Shown here piece by piece: positions 1 to 10,980 of a stretch of 64,000 bases of DNA. Both the position numbers and the translations under genes were made by a program. Position 1 is the first letter of the stretch. Every line of letters begins with the position of its first letter. Under the pieces are notes generated by a model that saw only the letters and a list, made by a program, of their open reading frames with translations, was not told where the DNA came from and ran no database searches. Source of the stretch: Codonopsis lanceolata (Eukaryota; Streptophyta; Magnoliopsida; Asterales; Campanulaceae); the NCBI GenBank assembly GCA_013146195.2, contig CM028384.1:76232728-76296727 (forward strand), read 5' to 3'.

Positions 1-1198
1 CCGAGGGAATGCCCGGATAGACACCAATGGTGCTCTTGAAGATTACAAAGAAGGGAGTTACTTCCCACCGTGGCCACAAGTGGAGGCGTGTGTGAATCAA
101 TGACAGACGCCACCGACTCATGCAAATGTCAAGTAGTGTCTACTTAACAAATTTCAAGTAGGGAACGAGGTCGACAAGAGCGATCTCGCTCATGACAAGT
201 AAATATTCTCATCAATAATCAGCAGAATGAGTTCGACAAGAGCGAACTCAACATGTCAAATAGGTATTCCATTACATGACATCAAGAATCAAGCACGGTA
301 ATCAATCCAATTCTCAAGAGTCTAGAATTATCATCAAAAGTCAGCAGAATGAGTTCGACAAGAGCGAACTCAACATGTCAAATAGGTATTCTATTACATG
401 ACATCAAGAATCAAGCAAGGTAATCAATCCGAATCTCAAGAGTCTAGAATTATCATTCTTAGAGAAACGTGTTTAGAACGTCGTAGGGATTGATCATTGA
501 GCCGGTATTGTTCAATGGCTCACTTAAGTTAACTCCGTTGAGTCGTCTCTAACAATTCATCCAAGAGAGTTAAGATGCTAAATGCATCCATAACCCTTTT
601 CTAAGTTCTCGAGTCGAGTAACTAGGCCGTTAATCCACTTAACAACCATAGTAAAGAATTATCAAGTTCAACATCTCATAATTCAAGGGAACTTAAGAAT
701 CATAATTTCAAAAGTTATCAAAAGTTAATAGTCCAAGAACATTAGTTAATCCTAGAAAGGCATAGAACACATTTGCTTCTAAGCATAGGACCCAATCAAT
801 AAGATGAACAATTCCTAGCATGTGGAACCCTAGAATTCATAATCTTCAAGAGTTATCAAAAGTCATTGGTCCAAGAACAATAGTTGTTCCTAAGGAGGCA
901 TAGAACACAATTAATTCTAGGCTTAGGACCAAAACAACAAGATGAATATAACATTCAAAATCCTTACAAACTCAACTTTTCATCAACAATGGCATGGACA
1001 AGGTAGAAGCATGGGAATCATGAGAAGAGGGGAACATGGCAAGACTAACATACTTCCTAAGGGGAATCAATAGCTTACCTTTCACCAAGGAAGAAGATGG
1101 AAAGAGCACAAACCAATCGGTTGGAACTGCTCAACTCTTCAAGCTCTACACTTTTAATGAAGGGAGCTTGAGCAAATGATGAGAGGATGATGGAGGAC
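1..1198. repeat. Gene-free Gypsy-like LTR/UTR sequence with internal duplications
   Basis: No open frame resembling a protein is visible. A tandem pair with a period of about 122 bp is clear: the unit beginning TCAGCAGAATGAGTTCGACA starts at 219 and again at 341, and the copies differ at a few bases. A second, more diverged duplication lies near 706-820 and 848-955 and shares GGCATAGAACACA-like text. This style of low-complexity, duplicated noncoding sequence is usual in plant Gypsy LTR or UTR regions, but no LTR edge, PBS or PPT could be fixed, so the class is an inference. Confidence 0.4.
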
Positions 1199-2259
1199 TA
1201 GAGCCGTCAAAATGGGTCAAACCCGTTGGGTTGGTCCGCCCCGCCTCTTAAAAAAGGTGGGTTGGGTTTCAAAAATATAACCCCGCTAGGAGGCGGGCTT
1301 AACGGGTCTGGTCCGTTTGGGTCGCGGGTTTAGGCGGGGCGGGGCGGGGCGGGGGCGGGTGACCCGCCATTTTGTATACAAATTGGAGTATTACTTAATA
1401 GTTAAGTAAAATGTTGATGTGTTGTGTGGATCTAGAGAGAACTAGAAAAGGAAAAAGGTTGAAATTTTAAAAACCTTTTCAGTTCACCCACGAGAATGGG
1501 AAGTCTCAAACAATAACTTTTTCTTTCTCTCTCAAAAGCCACTCATTCACTCAATGACTCAAACAACTCTCTCTCTCTCTCAAAACCCCCAACATCGCCG
1601 ACCTACCTCTTAGAAATTAGAATCGGTCATCGTCATCGTCATCGTCGAACCTATTGGCTCTTTCCAAGTCCATCATCGATCTCTCTCTCCGTTTTCTCAG
1701 TCTGTATCGATCTATTTCTTTCAAAATCGGTCGGTCTCACTCTCTCTCTCTCTACATCCTTCGGCGTCCAAGCTCCGGCCAGACCACCGTTGCTCACAAA
1801 CGTGGATAGCATTTTCTTTTTGAGGAAAGATTTGGGTTGCTTTGCATATATAATGAAAGATCTAGGCTGTTTTGTGGAAAGATTTTGGTTTCCATGTACT
1901 GTCTGCTTCGGTTGCTTAGAATGTATATGTTTTGAATTTTCATTACATAGTTATAGTTATAATATTATATACCATATTGAATCATTGATGTTCCTGGAAT
2001 GATTTCTGCAATGCTTCTGTTCTAGTGTTCTGTTGCTGCTTAGAATACAGATTACAAAATATATATATTGGTCATTGGTCAAGCATTTCTTTTTTTTGGT
2101 GGGTTGGTCCGCCCCGTCCCGCAACCCAAGGTGGGTTGGGTTGGGTCAAAGTATTTTCCGCCCGCCCATTACACGGGTTGGTCCGCCCCGCCCCGCCAAG
2201 TGTCGGGGTCCGCCATTTTTTGGGTTGGTCCGCCCCGTTGGTCCGTTTTGACGGCTCTA
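1199..2259. mobile_element. Non-autonomous hAT transposon with perfect 8-bp TSD
   Basis: The element starts TAGAGCCGTCAAAA at 1199 and ends with the exact inverse TTTTGACGGCTCTA at 2246-2259. It is flanked on both sides by TGGAGGAC (1191-1198 and 2260-2267). A terminal inverted repeat with an 8-bp target duplication is diagnostic of the hAT superfamily. Both ends carry GC-rich subterminal copies of GGGTTGGTCCGCCCCG-like sequence (about 1228-1375 and 2100-2240). The 1,061-bp body has no transposase. A CT-rich, leader-like stretch (about 1500-1790) could be the remnant of the parent's 5' UTR. Open frames crossing it are not coding. The intact duplication points to a fairly recent insertion. Confidence 0.9.
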
Positions 2260-2267
2260 TGGAGGAC

Positions 2268-3760
2268 CAAGAGATCACCTTCAAGGAGCCATGGGAGACT
2301 TGGGAGAAGAAGAAATTTCGTTCATGAAGAGTGAAGGAGGAGAATGAAGGTCAAAACATCAGATTGTGGTGTTTAAAGGTTCAAAATCTGAGTGGGACAA
2401 GTGTCACTCTCATGTGGTAAGAAAATATCTGATTTTGGCTTGATTAATGCTCACTAATGGTTGATTAATCCATTCTTAAAACATGTTAAGTGATGTTAGG
2501 ACATAAGAAAGGGTGTTAGGAAGGTTTTAGAAGAGGTTTGGAATGGTGATTAAGTGGCAAAAGTCGTACACACCAAAACAGAAGTAAAATCCGTAGATGG
2601 CCTCTGAAGTTGAGGCGGGCGCCTCACCAAATCCCAGGCGGGCGCCTCAGATGCAGGGGCTGAAAGCTGAAGTTGAACTGCTCCCAGAAGTTGAGGCGGG
2701 CGCCTGGAAAGCTTACTGGACAGTCAATCTTGTAAAATCGACCATAAATCGCTCACAACTCCAAATGAGGTGATTTTTGATTTTTATGAAACTAGACTCA
2801 TTAAAATATATTTTAGAATTTTAAAGTACTCCATTTGGACTTATATTGATCAAGATATGGTTACTACAAGTTCAAGTACAGAAGTTGTTTCCCAGAAAAC
2901 TGAATTCTGGCACAGCCGTAAGGCAAGACCTAATTGAGGTACTTAGAAACCTTGGAAAATTACCAAATTTTACAGAGAGTATCCTAACATATGAAGGTAA
3001 AACATACTAAATTTTTAGAAAATTCTATTTAGTAGATTGGTACCAGAATTTTCCCGAAGTTTGCCCAAAAACATGATTGATCTGTGAAGGAATAAATTGG
3101 TCATCTTATTACCAAATTCAACAAGTCTATGAACAATGATTGTGCAAGCATGAAAAATACTAGTACACTTGGTCTAGAACTCAAATGAACTTCTCGCAAG
3201 TTTAAAACACAAACAATACGAGCAACAAAGGCAATCCCGAGAAACCCTAAAGCTCAAACGAAGCAACAATGCTTCTAAACTCTCAACCAAGCCTACTATG
3301 ATCAAGATGAATGTTATAAGTCATTTATGCAAGGTAATAGCACTCCAACAAGACTTGGTTAAGTGCTAACATGCTAAGGCGAACACTCAAAGCACAAACG
3401 GCAAGGTATGCAATGCATAGAAGGCATTCAAGCGGCTATGAACGTAACAACTCTAATGCAAGCATGACATGAACAGAATGAAGTCTTTAACATGTTAAGG
3501 CATACATTAAGCATGTTATAAATGTACTAAGGTTCTAGTAAGACTTAGTTAAGTACTAAGGTGATACACGAAGCAATTTTAACAAAGCATGCCACGTATA
3601 GAAGGCATACAAGCAACTACGATCATGGTTGACCTAATGCGAGCATGGTATGAACAATATGGACTCTAAAACATGTTAAGGCACATAATGAACATATTAA
3701 TCAAGTATAGAAGGCATGTTACACAAGTAGGGTTTGGGTTCTCACAGATAAAGGGTAGTC
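2268..3760. repeat. Gene-free retroelement-like noncoding sequence
   Basis: No coding potential is seen. Three copies of a GGCGGGCGCCTC motif lie at about 2614-2706; the first and third extend to the inverted form GAGGCG..CGCCTC. Sequence on both sides of the hAT insertion at 1199-2259 appears continuous, so this is probably the same LTR/UTR block as 1-1198. A-rich text with repeated GGCATACAAGC or CATGTTAAGGCA-like phrases occupies 3300-3720. Confidence 0.35.
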
Positions 3761-4569
3761 TTACTCTCCACTTTGAACTCCAATCCCTTTCCTTCATATC
3801 CCCCAACACCTTGGCCTTACATTACAAGCTAATAAAGACCTAATGATCTTCTTGCCAATGTTTGTGTGTGTTTTTTTTGCTAAGTAAGTCAGATAGAATT
3901 GATCTAACACTTCATATTCATATTACTTGCCAAAGCTCACTGTGTTACCATAATCTTAGCTATTACAAGTAATTGGGATAGGAGAGCATTGTATGTCATA
4001 CATAGAAGTGCATGGGATGGATGTATAAGTTTTTGAAATCCTTGGTGACCTCTCTTTCTGTAATAGACCGGGTTGGGATGGTAGATCTCATACTTTAAGA
4101 TGCACTGGTTTCAATTAAAATTTGATTTTTATATGAATGTGGTGCTTAGCTTAATAAAACTGTTTTAGTTGAGATATTCTTTAAGACTGGTGATCACACA
4201 CATACGGAGAAATTAAGAGTAGTAGCATTTTTAAGTAAAAGCTAGTTGGCCTGATGTGATTAAGTCTGCACATATGTGGTGAGCATCAAACTGAGACTGC
4301 TTTGTTATGCCATGCTATTATGACTTGAGGTTGAAACCAAAAAGTTTTTTTGTTATAGTTCAGTTTTCATCAGCTTTTGTATTTATTAGTATTGTTATTT
4401 ATCTGCATAGTCGAGTCACTCATAAGAGTCTCCTTGAGTTTGTGGGTTTCTAGAGGAGTGTAAATAGTGTCACCCTCCAAAAAGATTTTCGTTATTTGTT
4501 ATTTAAATGCTTTTGTATTTATAAGTATTGTTTACTCGTGGACGAGCAAAGTTTAAGTTTGGGGGTATT
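3761..4569 (+). repeat. Probable 3' UTR and polypurine tract of a Gypsy (Athila/Tat-like) element
   Basis: The stretch ends in GAGCAAAGTTTAAGTTTGGGGG (4544-4565; the core AGTTTGGGGG is at 4556-4565), which is the polypurine tract style that precedes the 3' LTR of Athila/Tat Gypsy elements. No protein domain was recognised upstream in this window, so only the 3' noncoding part seems present. Confidence 0.5.
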
Positions 4570-5271
4570 TGATCGATGTATTTTATACGTCGATTTCCTA
4601 TAATTCTATGACTTAAATTGAGCGATTCCACGAGGCTTTTGGCTACTGATGTGCGTTTTTCAGTGATTTTATGAGTTTCAGGGTTTTAAATGAAAGTATG
4701 CAAATTATAAGGCTTTTTCGTGAAAATTCAAGAAGGGGCCAGAGTGTAAAATTGAAGAAGAAATGAAGAAGACCAGACGTACTGGGCACCTTGCGGTCGC
4801 AAGGTGCAATCTATCTTGCCTCCGCAAGGTAGGAAGAAACTCCAAATTTTAAGTCCCGGAAAAACCAAGTACCTTGCGGACGCAAGGTGCCTTATACCTT
4901 GCGACCGCAAGGTGGTCAGAATGCCAGAAATCGCGTTTTCACTTCAGGCCAAGAGATCTAATTGCCCTACAACTCCATGGTATAAATAGAGGTCGGTAGC
5001 CAAGGCATTAGGACGGCTAGAAGGTAGTTTTCTATAGCTTGAGAATAGATTTTAGGTTGTATATAACATAATTAGTTGTTGTAATTACAATAATTGAAGA
5101 TCGATTCGTGTATTCAATCATCTCCATGTGCTGTTCATCTTTAAGGATGAACTAATCTACCATTAATCTAGGAGGTGGGAGGTAACTTGTATCGAATCTA
5201 TGCTTTAATCTATATTTTTATTCATTCAATTCTTGTTGATTGTGATGTTTATCAATCCCTATATTATTTCA
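4570..5271 (+). repeat. Partial Gypsy LTR interrupted by a CACTA end
   Basis: The LTR starts TGATCGATG immediately after the polypurine tract. At 4785-4915 it contains four imperfect palindromes built on ACCTTGCGG / CCGCAAGGT. A TATA-like TATAAATAG lies at 4981-4989 and an AT-rich 3' part follows. The sequence stops being LTR-like at 5272, where a CACTA terminus begins, so the LTR is either truncated or split. Short open frames in both directions over 4728-4989 are by-products of the palindromes. Confidence 0.5.
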
Positions 5272-5745
5272 CACTACAACAAAAATGACTTTTTACAACG
5301 TTTTAAAAACGTTGTAAAAGAGTGTTCGCAACGTTTTCTGAAACGTTGTGAAATGTAACGTTGTAATAGGTCAATTTATTTCACAACGTTTTTGAAAACG
5401 TTGCAAAAAATGTTGTTTTTTGGTTTTCCACATTGTCTCAAAAACTGCTAGACAACATTTTTAAAACGTTGTAAAAACCATTTCACAACGTTTTCTAAAA
5501 AACGTTGTAATAGATATAAGACAACGTTTAAGTTAAAAACGTTGTAAAATGATATAACAACGGTGGCTAAAAATGTTGTAAAATTTATATGACAACGTTT
5601 CTATAAAAAAACGTTGTTAATGATAGTTTACAACGTTTCTTAAAAAAATGTTGTAATATATCATTTACAACGTTTTTTATAGAAACGTTGTAAATTATAT
5701 ATTACAACGTTTTTTAAAAAAAACGTTGTGAAATTGTTTTTTTTT
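5272..5745 (+). mobile_element. CACTA (En/Spm) terminus with palindromic subterminal array
   Basis: CACTACAACAAAAATG at 5272 matches the CACTA-superfamily terminal inverted repeat. It is followed by about 460 bp of alternating ACAACGTTTT and AAAACGTTGT units (at least 15 half-sites), the classical subterminal transposase-binding array. No matching opposite terminus with the same ACAACGTT array occurs elsewhere in the window, so the element is truncated or its partner end is lost. Confidence 0.75.
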
Positions 5746-5982
5746 TTTTAAATAATATGCATTCACTTTTGTTCCCACCTACACTAGCCAATCGCATTAC
5801 AGCCCCTAAACACACTAGAAATTTCATGCCTGATATAAGAAGCTCAATCCCAAGTGCATTTATAGTTACAACATTTACATGTCTTAAAGAAAGAAAGACA
5901 AAATATTGCTCATAATATTTTTTCTTAACAACTTGAGGTTGTTGAGTATGTGTATGGGTCCAGTTCACTCTGGAGAACTTAC

Positions 5983-6577
5983 CACGCCACCGCCGATAAT
6001 TTCTCTCAATCTAGGAACAACTCCAAGAGTAACATTCTTCGTCATTGAAGGCTCCAACATCCGGCTTAGCCTCCTCTTCTCCTCTAGGTCTCCAGCATGA
6101 CGCTGTCTGCTTATCTCAACCTCTTGCTGGAAAGTTAAACCAACACCACCATTCAGTACATTTCATAATACACCGATAAAGTGATACAAAAGGTTTCTGT
6201 TTGCCGAGAAACCACAGCCTTCACCTGGCTTCGTTTGCCGACAAATCCCAGTTCAAACATTCAGTAGTAGGGAAGAACAAGTGTCTTCCATGTACAAATT
6301 CACTATATATTGGAAAGAAAAAAAAGCTCACTTTCTGCCACCGGCACCAAGACGTGGTTTGCCTTTAACCTCAGACTCCTGCACCATATAAATACCACAC
6401 AATGGGCCACACAGTAAGCAAAAAGAAACTCTAATGTTTGCTAAAAGATAAAACAGGAGAGCGTATTAGGAAAAGAACCTAGTAAATGAATTCACCTGTG
6501 GCAAGTGTAGAAATATATTGGTCTTTGCTTGTGATGGATTATGATTTTCTCGCACCTTTACTCCAATCATAGCACAC
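5983..6577 (-). pseudogene. Unidentified host gene fragment (three exons)
   Basis: Three exon-like blocks with GT..AG borders read on the minus strand: 6577-6496, 6378-6332 and 6126-5983. They encode a moderately basic product with a lysine/glycine segment (KGKPRLGAGGRK) followed by a charged helix-like stretch (DLEEKRRLSRMLE). The second exon's phase does not match the open frame of the third exon: one base is missing, or the gene is dead. I do not recognise the family. The fragment lies directly downstream of the RING1-like gene and stops about 240 bp short of the CACTA subterminal array, which may have removed its 3' part. Confidence 0.45.
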
Positions 6578-7005
6578 CTATAAACAAACAATTGATCGTG
6601 CTTCAGTGCGAGCAATCTTAGGAAGCAGAAGCTTGAATGCTTCAATGTCGTGGATGCACAAAAACCTTAAGGAAAACACTAGTAACGTTAGCACGGGTAT
6701 ACCATGTGAAGCAACATGGATTTCTGTAATTCATATGTTACATATGTAAAGCAGTAAATTACTATTATTAGAAATTACGTCATAAACTAAAAAGAGTGTA
6801 TGTAAACATGATATAATGTACAAAACTGTATAGATGATAATCAGCTTCCTTTTTCTAACTATGGTAACTATTGACAGTTTTTATCCTATATCTGGAAACA
6901 GGTTAAGAAACCAACATCCCATCAAAAGACAATACCAACCATTGATTTCATTTCTCGCGTCTAATGGTATTTTCCTTCCTTGCATTAGGGACAAAGGCAG
7001 CATGA

Positions 7006-9267
7006 TCACGAGCTAACTGAGCCCGAAACCTTCTTCCGGTATGCAAGAAGCTGAAAACAACACCAAACAAAAAGTTTTGAGTTTTGGAGATGGATATGGT
7101 AATGGTGCTGATATGATTAAAATTTATTAGGCTTTCAACCTCTTGTGTGCAAGTGTGTATATTTCTGCATCAATGTAGCTGCAGGTCGAGCACTTACCGG
7201 ACCATCTTGTGAAACAGTGTAGCTTTTGAAGAGCCATCAATGTTTCATGGTCTTCCAAAACGTGCAACTCATCTTTGAGAGGGTCAACAGTGACAAGTGC
7301 AGGAGATACATCATTTACAGAGGCAAGATGATCGGTTTCACGAGGATTGTTTCGCCCCAACTTTATCATGGACCTTTTTCACTAATAGCATCTCCAGCTT
7401 CATCCGCTTGCACAGGTCCCAATCGCAACAAACGAGTAGTAACATGTATTAGAACACCAATTTGAAGTACTTGTACTAAAACACGTACGCCAACTATTGT
7501 CATATGATCAGGGTACTTGAAATATGAACTAATATCATATGACTAGGGTTTGGGACCATAAGGAATTTACCTGGCATAGATGTTTAACCGACATGGAGGG
7601 ACTACAAAGAAAGGTAACACCCTTCCGATTGGGTATTACTTTTTCATCCAAGGAGACAAGCGCAAGGTGAATATCTCACTGAAACAATCATCCAAATGTG
7701 TTAAGAGATCAAATGGTTAAGAGATCCCGTTTAGGAACAGAGCTACTTAGAACCAACTGCCATAAATGGGGAAGGGGGTATAATTAGGTTGGATCAAATG
7801 GTTAAGAGATCCCGTTTAGGAACAGCTACTGTCTCTGTGAGTGAGTTTGTGTGTTGGGGGGAGGGATTTATATCGAGAATAAATTATATAGAGCCAATTA
7901 GATTTAACTTTGAAAAGTCCATGAACATATGCAATCAATGATTACCTCATCCTCATTTTCCGGTAGACTTTTGAGATGATCTACCAACTTAGAGAGGCGG
8001 CTGTTCCTTGCAGTCTTACCACTACTGCCACTCAGACTACCATGTCGTGCGTTGCTCCGCATGCCACCTCTGCCCCAGGCTAGCATTTCTGAGCTGCCAA
8101 CTAGACCGGCGCGCCCACTATTTCCTGGTCACTTCCGGCTCATTTTCATCTCCTCCTCCTTCTGCGCTACTTGCGCTAATGAAGACCGAGAAAACCTAGC
8201 TCCTCCCCTATCTCTTGTGTCGCTTTTGGTTTGACATCCACACTAGGTTCATCGAAGAAGACGAATCCTTGCCTCCATCATGGCCATATCATTCTCATTT
8301 TCAGATCCTTGGGGCTCGCACTGACTCTGGTTTCTCCTTCCCCTAAGATTTCGAAAACTTCCCTGTGATCGTCTTACAAATACAGCAGCAGTGGCTCTAG
8401 CGGTAGTGCGTTTCCTTCCCAATGCTTCAGATTGTCGGCGTGAAGTTTGAGCAATTGAAGCTTGAATCTGTTCGAACACCCGATTTAGACTAGGATAGAA
8501 AGACCAAAAACAAAAGGGATGCGTAGTTCAGCAGAGGTGTTCATTTGGCAAGACAGTAGGAAGCTATCTAAAAGCCATTAACATACTCTATATTATGGTC
8601 CATACGGGAATAAGCAAATCTCTTCTGAAAATAATGCATCTTTTCTGCACATATATATAGGCTTATTGTTCCATTTTCTTTAGTTTCACATTCACAGGAG
8701 AATGCCTATCCTATTCATAGATAAAAATTGGGCATTTTGGTCATCCCTAGTAAATGAACTGACCTCCTCTCGATATGCACACGTGATCTGAAGGTACCAA
8801 TAAAACCAAATCGAATCAAGGGGTGAAAGAAAGAAACTAACAAAATAAATCATCGTACCTGCTTATGCAGCCTTCTCCTCCTCATGAAAAGCAAACTCCT
8901 GTAACAGACAATAGGAGCAATGAGAAATTGACAGGAAATAAGTTACAAAACAGCATTCGATTACAAGATTAGTGGGTGATATTGTACCTCCGCCTCATAC
9001 TTGTGTATATCTGGATATAAGACTGCGATCGAGCATCATAATTGGGATCATCTCTAAGAGAGCGGCGGCGGCACAATGAGTGCGACAAGCGAGGACATTC
9101 ATTGTTCCTGCATGAGGGAAAACATCAATTAGAATAAGAATCATAAGAACCACATGATTAAGGAAAGAGAAGATCTAATACAAACCCCGGTCCTCATAGA
9201 TTTGTCAATGCATTCTCTGCAAAACCGGTGTAGGCATTCCATAACCGTTACGTCTTCCGAATGATCC
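7006..9267 (-). pseudogene. RING1-like Polycomb E3 ubiquitin ligase, 5'-truncated and frame-broken
   Basis: Homologues are PRC1 components that monoubiquitinate histone H2A in the nucleus. Minus-strand exons are at 9267-9186 (second half of the RING finger, MECLHRFCRECIDKSMR), 9107-8988 (NNECP through SLRDDPNYDA), 8898-8859, 8467-7946 (QASIAQ, RRQSEALGRKRT, SRLSKLVDHLKSL), 7657-7570 (LALVSLDE, SVKHLC), 7475-7198 (C-terminal RAWUL-like DELHVLEDHETL) and 7050-7006 (LLAYRKK, then stop). Most exon borders keep GT/AG signals. The first exon(s), with the leading RING cysteines, are absent. At least eight single-base indels break the frame although residues remain highly conserved. Several sit on CG dinucleotides and may be sequencing artefacts. 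It is either a recent pseudogene or a miscalled gene copy. Confidence 0.8.
7707..7825. repeat. 34-bp exact direct repeat in a RING1-like intron
   Basis: The 34-bp unit containing GGTTAAGAGATCCCGTTTAG occurs at 7707-7740 and again at 7792-7825, separated by 51 bp. It lies in the intron between the exons ending at 7946 and starting at 7657. It looks like a small local duplication and no function is apparent. Confidence 0.6.
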
Positions 9268-9659
9268 CTATCAACAAAGAATGGTGATCATTCTTCCCCT
9301 CAAGAATTGTAGTCTACAAGATAAATAAAAGGTCCTTTATTTCACCTTTACATCATTCGGTGTTCAGATGACACAGAACACATAAAACGAAACGAAATGG
9401 ATATAGGGGAGAAGGATGCCCGGCGTCTTGAAGAACATCTGCTCAAAGGATTTTAAGTTCTTAAGACTTAAGAGAACCTTAACAATGAAGAATACAACCA
9501 TCCTTTGTAAAATAATAGGTTTGTTGCATCATCACACTATAAAATAAATGTTGGTGAGGTAATTCACAGATTCGAATCACGCTTCTTCTCCAACTTTCTT
9601 TAAGCCTTTACTTAATTTAATTACAGCGGAACAACTAATAAATACAAGCCGACTCACAT

Positions 9660-10384
9660 AACAATTGATTCTTTGACCAAATAGCAACCTAGGAAATATT
9701 GAGTGTGCATGTCAAAACACTAGATGCAGTTGGGGTGCAAGTGTTCTTCATCGTATGAGTGCATTGTGCAACTCAGGTGCTTGCCAGTTACGTGTGTGTG
9801 TGAGAGAGAGGGAGGGAGGGAGGGAAGGAGCCCAAATCTCATATGTAATAGATGTTTTGCACTACACCACACCAATTAAATTTGTTATCTCAACTCAAGC
9901 GGCCCTTGTTCTAATTACTTCGGGTTGGTCACATATAACCTTTTAAGTCATTTTGTTGTCAAGCAGGTCATAAGTCAAAAGACAATCATTCATATCCTTC
10001 TGTCAACCCCTACCTCTAGTAGGGTTGCTGATATTGATAAAATTGATTCACTTAGCAGTCTAGCTGTATTAGCTCTAATGCTCTACTAAATACAAACAAC
10101 ATGGCATATGATACTTTGACCGATTAGTAACCTAGAAAATATTGAGTGTACATGTTGAAACACTAGATGCAGTTAGGGTGCATGTGTTCTTCATCATATG
10201 AATGCATTGTCCTTATTAAGGTGCTCGTGAGTTCGAGAGAGAGAGAGAGGGGAGAGAACCGAGTCTCACAAGTAATAAATTTATTGCCTTGAAATCGTCC
10301 TCACCAATCAAATTTATTATCTTATCTCAACTTAACTCAGCCCTTGTCCCAATCACTTGGGATTGACCACATGAGTCCTTTTTG
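9660..10384. repeat. Duplicated SINE-like block between two truncated genes
   Basis: Two diverged copies with a period of about 446 bp (about 9676-9960 and 10122-10384) share ATATTGAGTGT, AACACTAGATGCAGTT, a GAGAGAGA tract, and a tail which on the minus strand reads CAATCCCAAGTGATTGGGAC. That tail resembles the 3' part of plant tRNA-derived Au-type SINEs; the assignment is tentative because no clean tRNA-like promoter boxes were identified. The block starts exactly where the CinA-like coding sequence stops and ends where the RING1-like 5' exons should be. Confidence 0.4.
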
Positions 10385-10980
10385 TCATTCAGTCAACTCT
10401 GATACAGAGGTTGTTGGAACTTTGCAAGCATTTGCAATCGCCTTGAACAAATACTGGTTTGAAAGGTGATCTTCTTGCTCTCGAGTTCTCAAACCTTTTG
10501 ACAAAGTAACTGTAGAAGCCCAAAGCCGATCAGATGTTCTTGTTGATAAGTGAAACCTGTGGTCCCCAAGTTTTGGACTCCCAGTAGCCAGAGAACCAGT
10601 AAATCCCACACCTAGCATAGGAGCACCTGGTTTAGAGAGCTTTAGAGTGCGATTATACGCCAATATTGCCATATCCTCAACGGTTTGCTGACTGGTAAAT
10701 TGAGTAGGAACCTTGCCAATTAATTGGATCATGGACATTCTAGAATAAGGAACAATAACTTCTAGAACAGTGTTGGAAGCTCCGGGAACTGACATTAACC
10801 ACCCTAGCGCCTGGTTCAGGTGTATACACACTCAACGCCATTAATGTGTGTTTAAATGTATAGACACATATGTGTAGGGGGAGAGAGAGAGACCTGGGAG
10901 GCACCGCCGGAGTAATAGAGGACAGCCTGAGTGGGGGTGGAATGGATAGCTTCCACAATTGCTCGGATCCAACCGTCCAT
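10385..10980 (-). pseudogene. CinA-like / nucleotidylyltransferase-superfamily protein, 5' exons only
   Basis: Exon 1 (10980-10894) starts MDGWIRAIVEAIHSTP and ends with a GT donor. Exon 2 (10809-10385) continues ALGWLMSVPGASNTVLE, GVGFTGSLAT and KGLRTREQED. This is the N-terminal CinA-like half of a plant two-domain protein whose C-terminal half is a nucleotidyltransferase (annotated as a nucleotidylyl transferase superfamily protein in Arabidopsis; recognised from memory). The frame is intact here but stops at TGA (10385-10387), just inside SINE-like sequence. The nucleotidyltransferase half is nowhere in the window. Upstream exon 1 sequence is intact and could still initiate a transcript running into the RING1-like exons. 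Biochemical role is not inferable from this half alone. Confidence 0.75.

Noticed and set aside
2025..2334. Overlapping 70-100-codon frames in four directions around 2030-2330
   Set aside because: They are translations of the GC-rich hAT subterminal repeats and cross the element border, so they cannot be genes.
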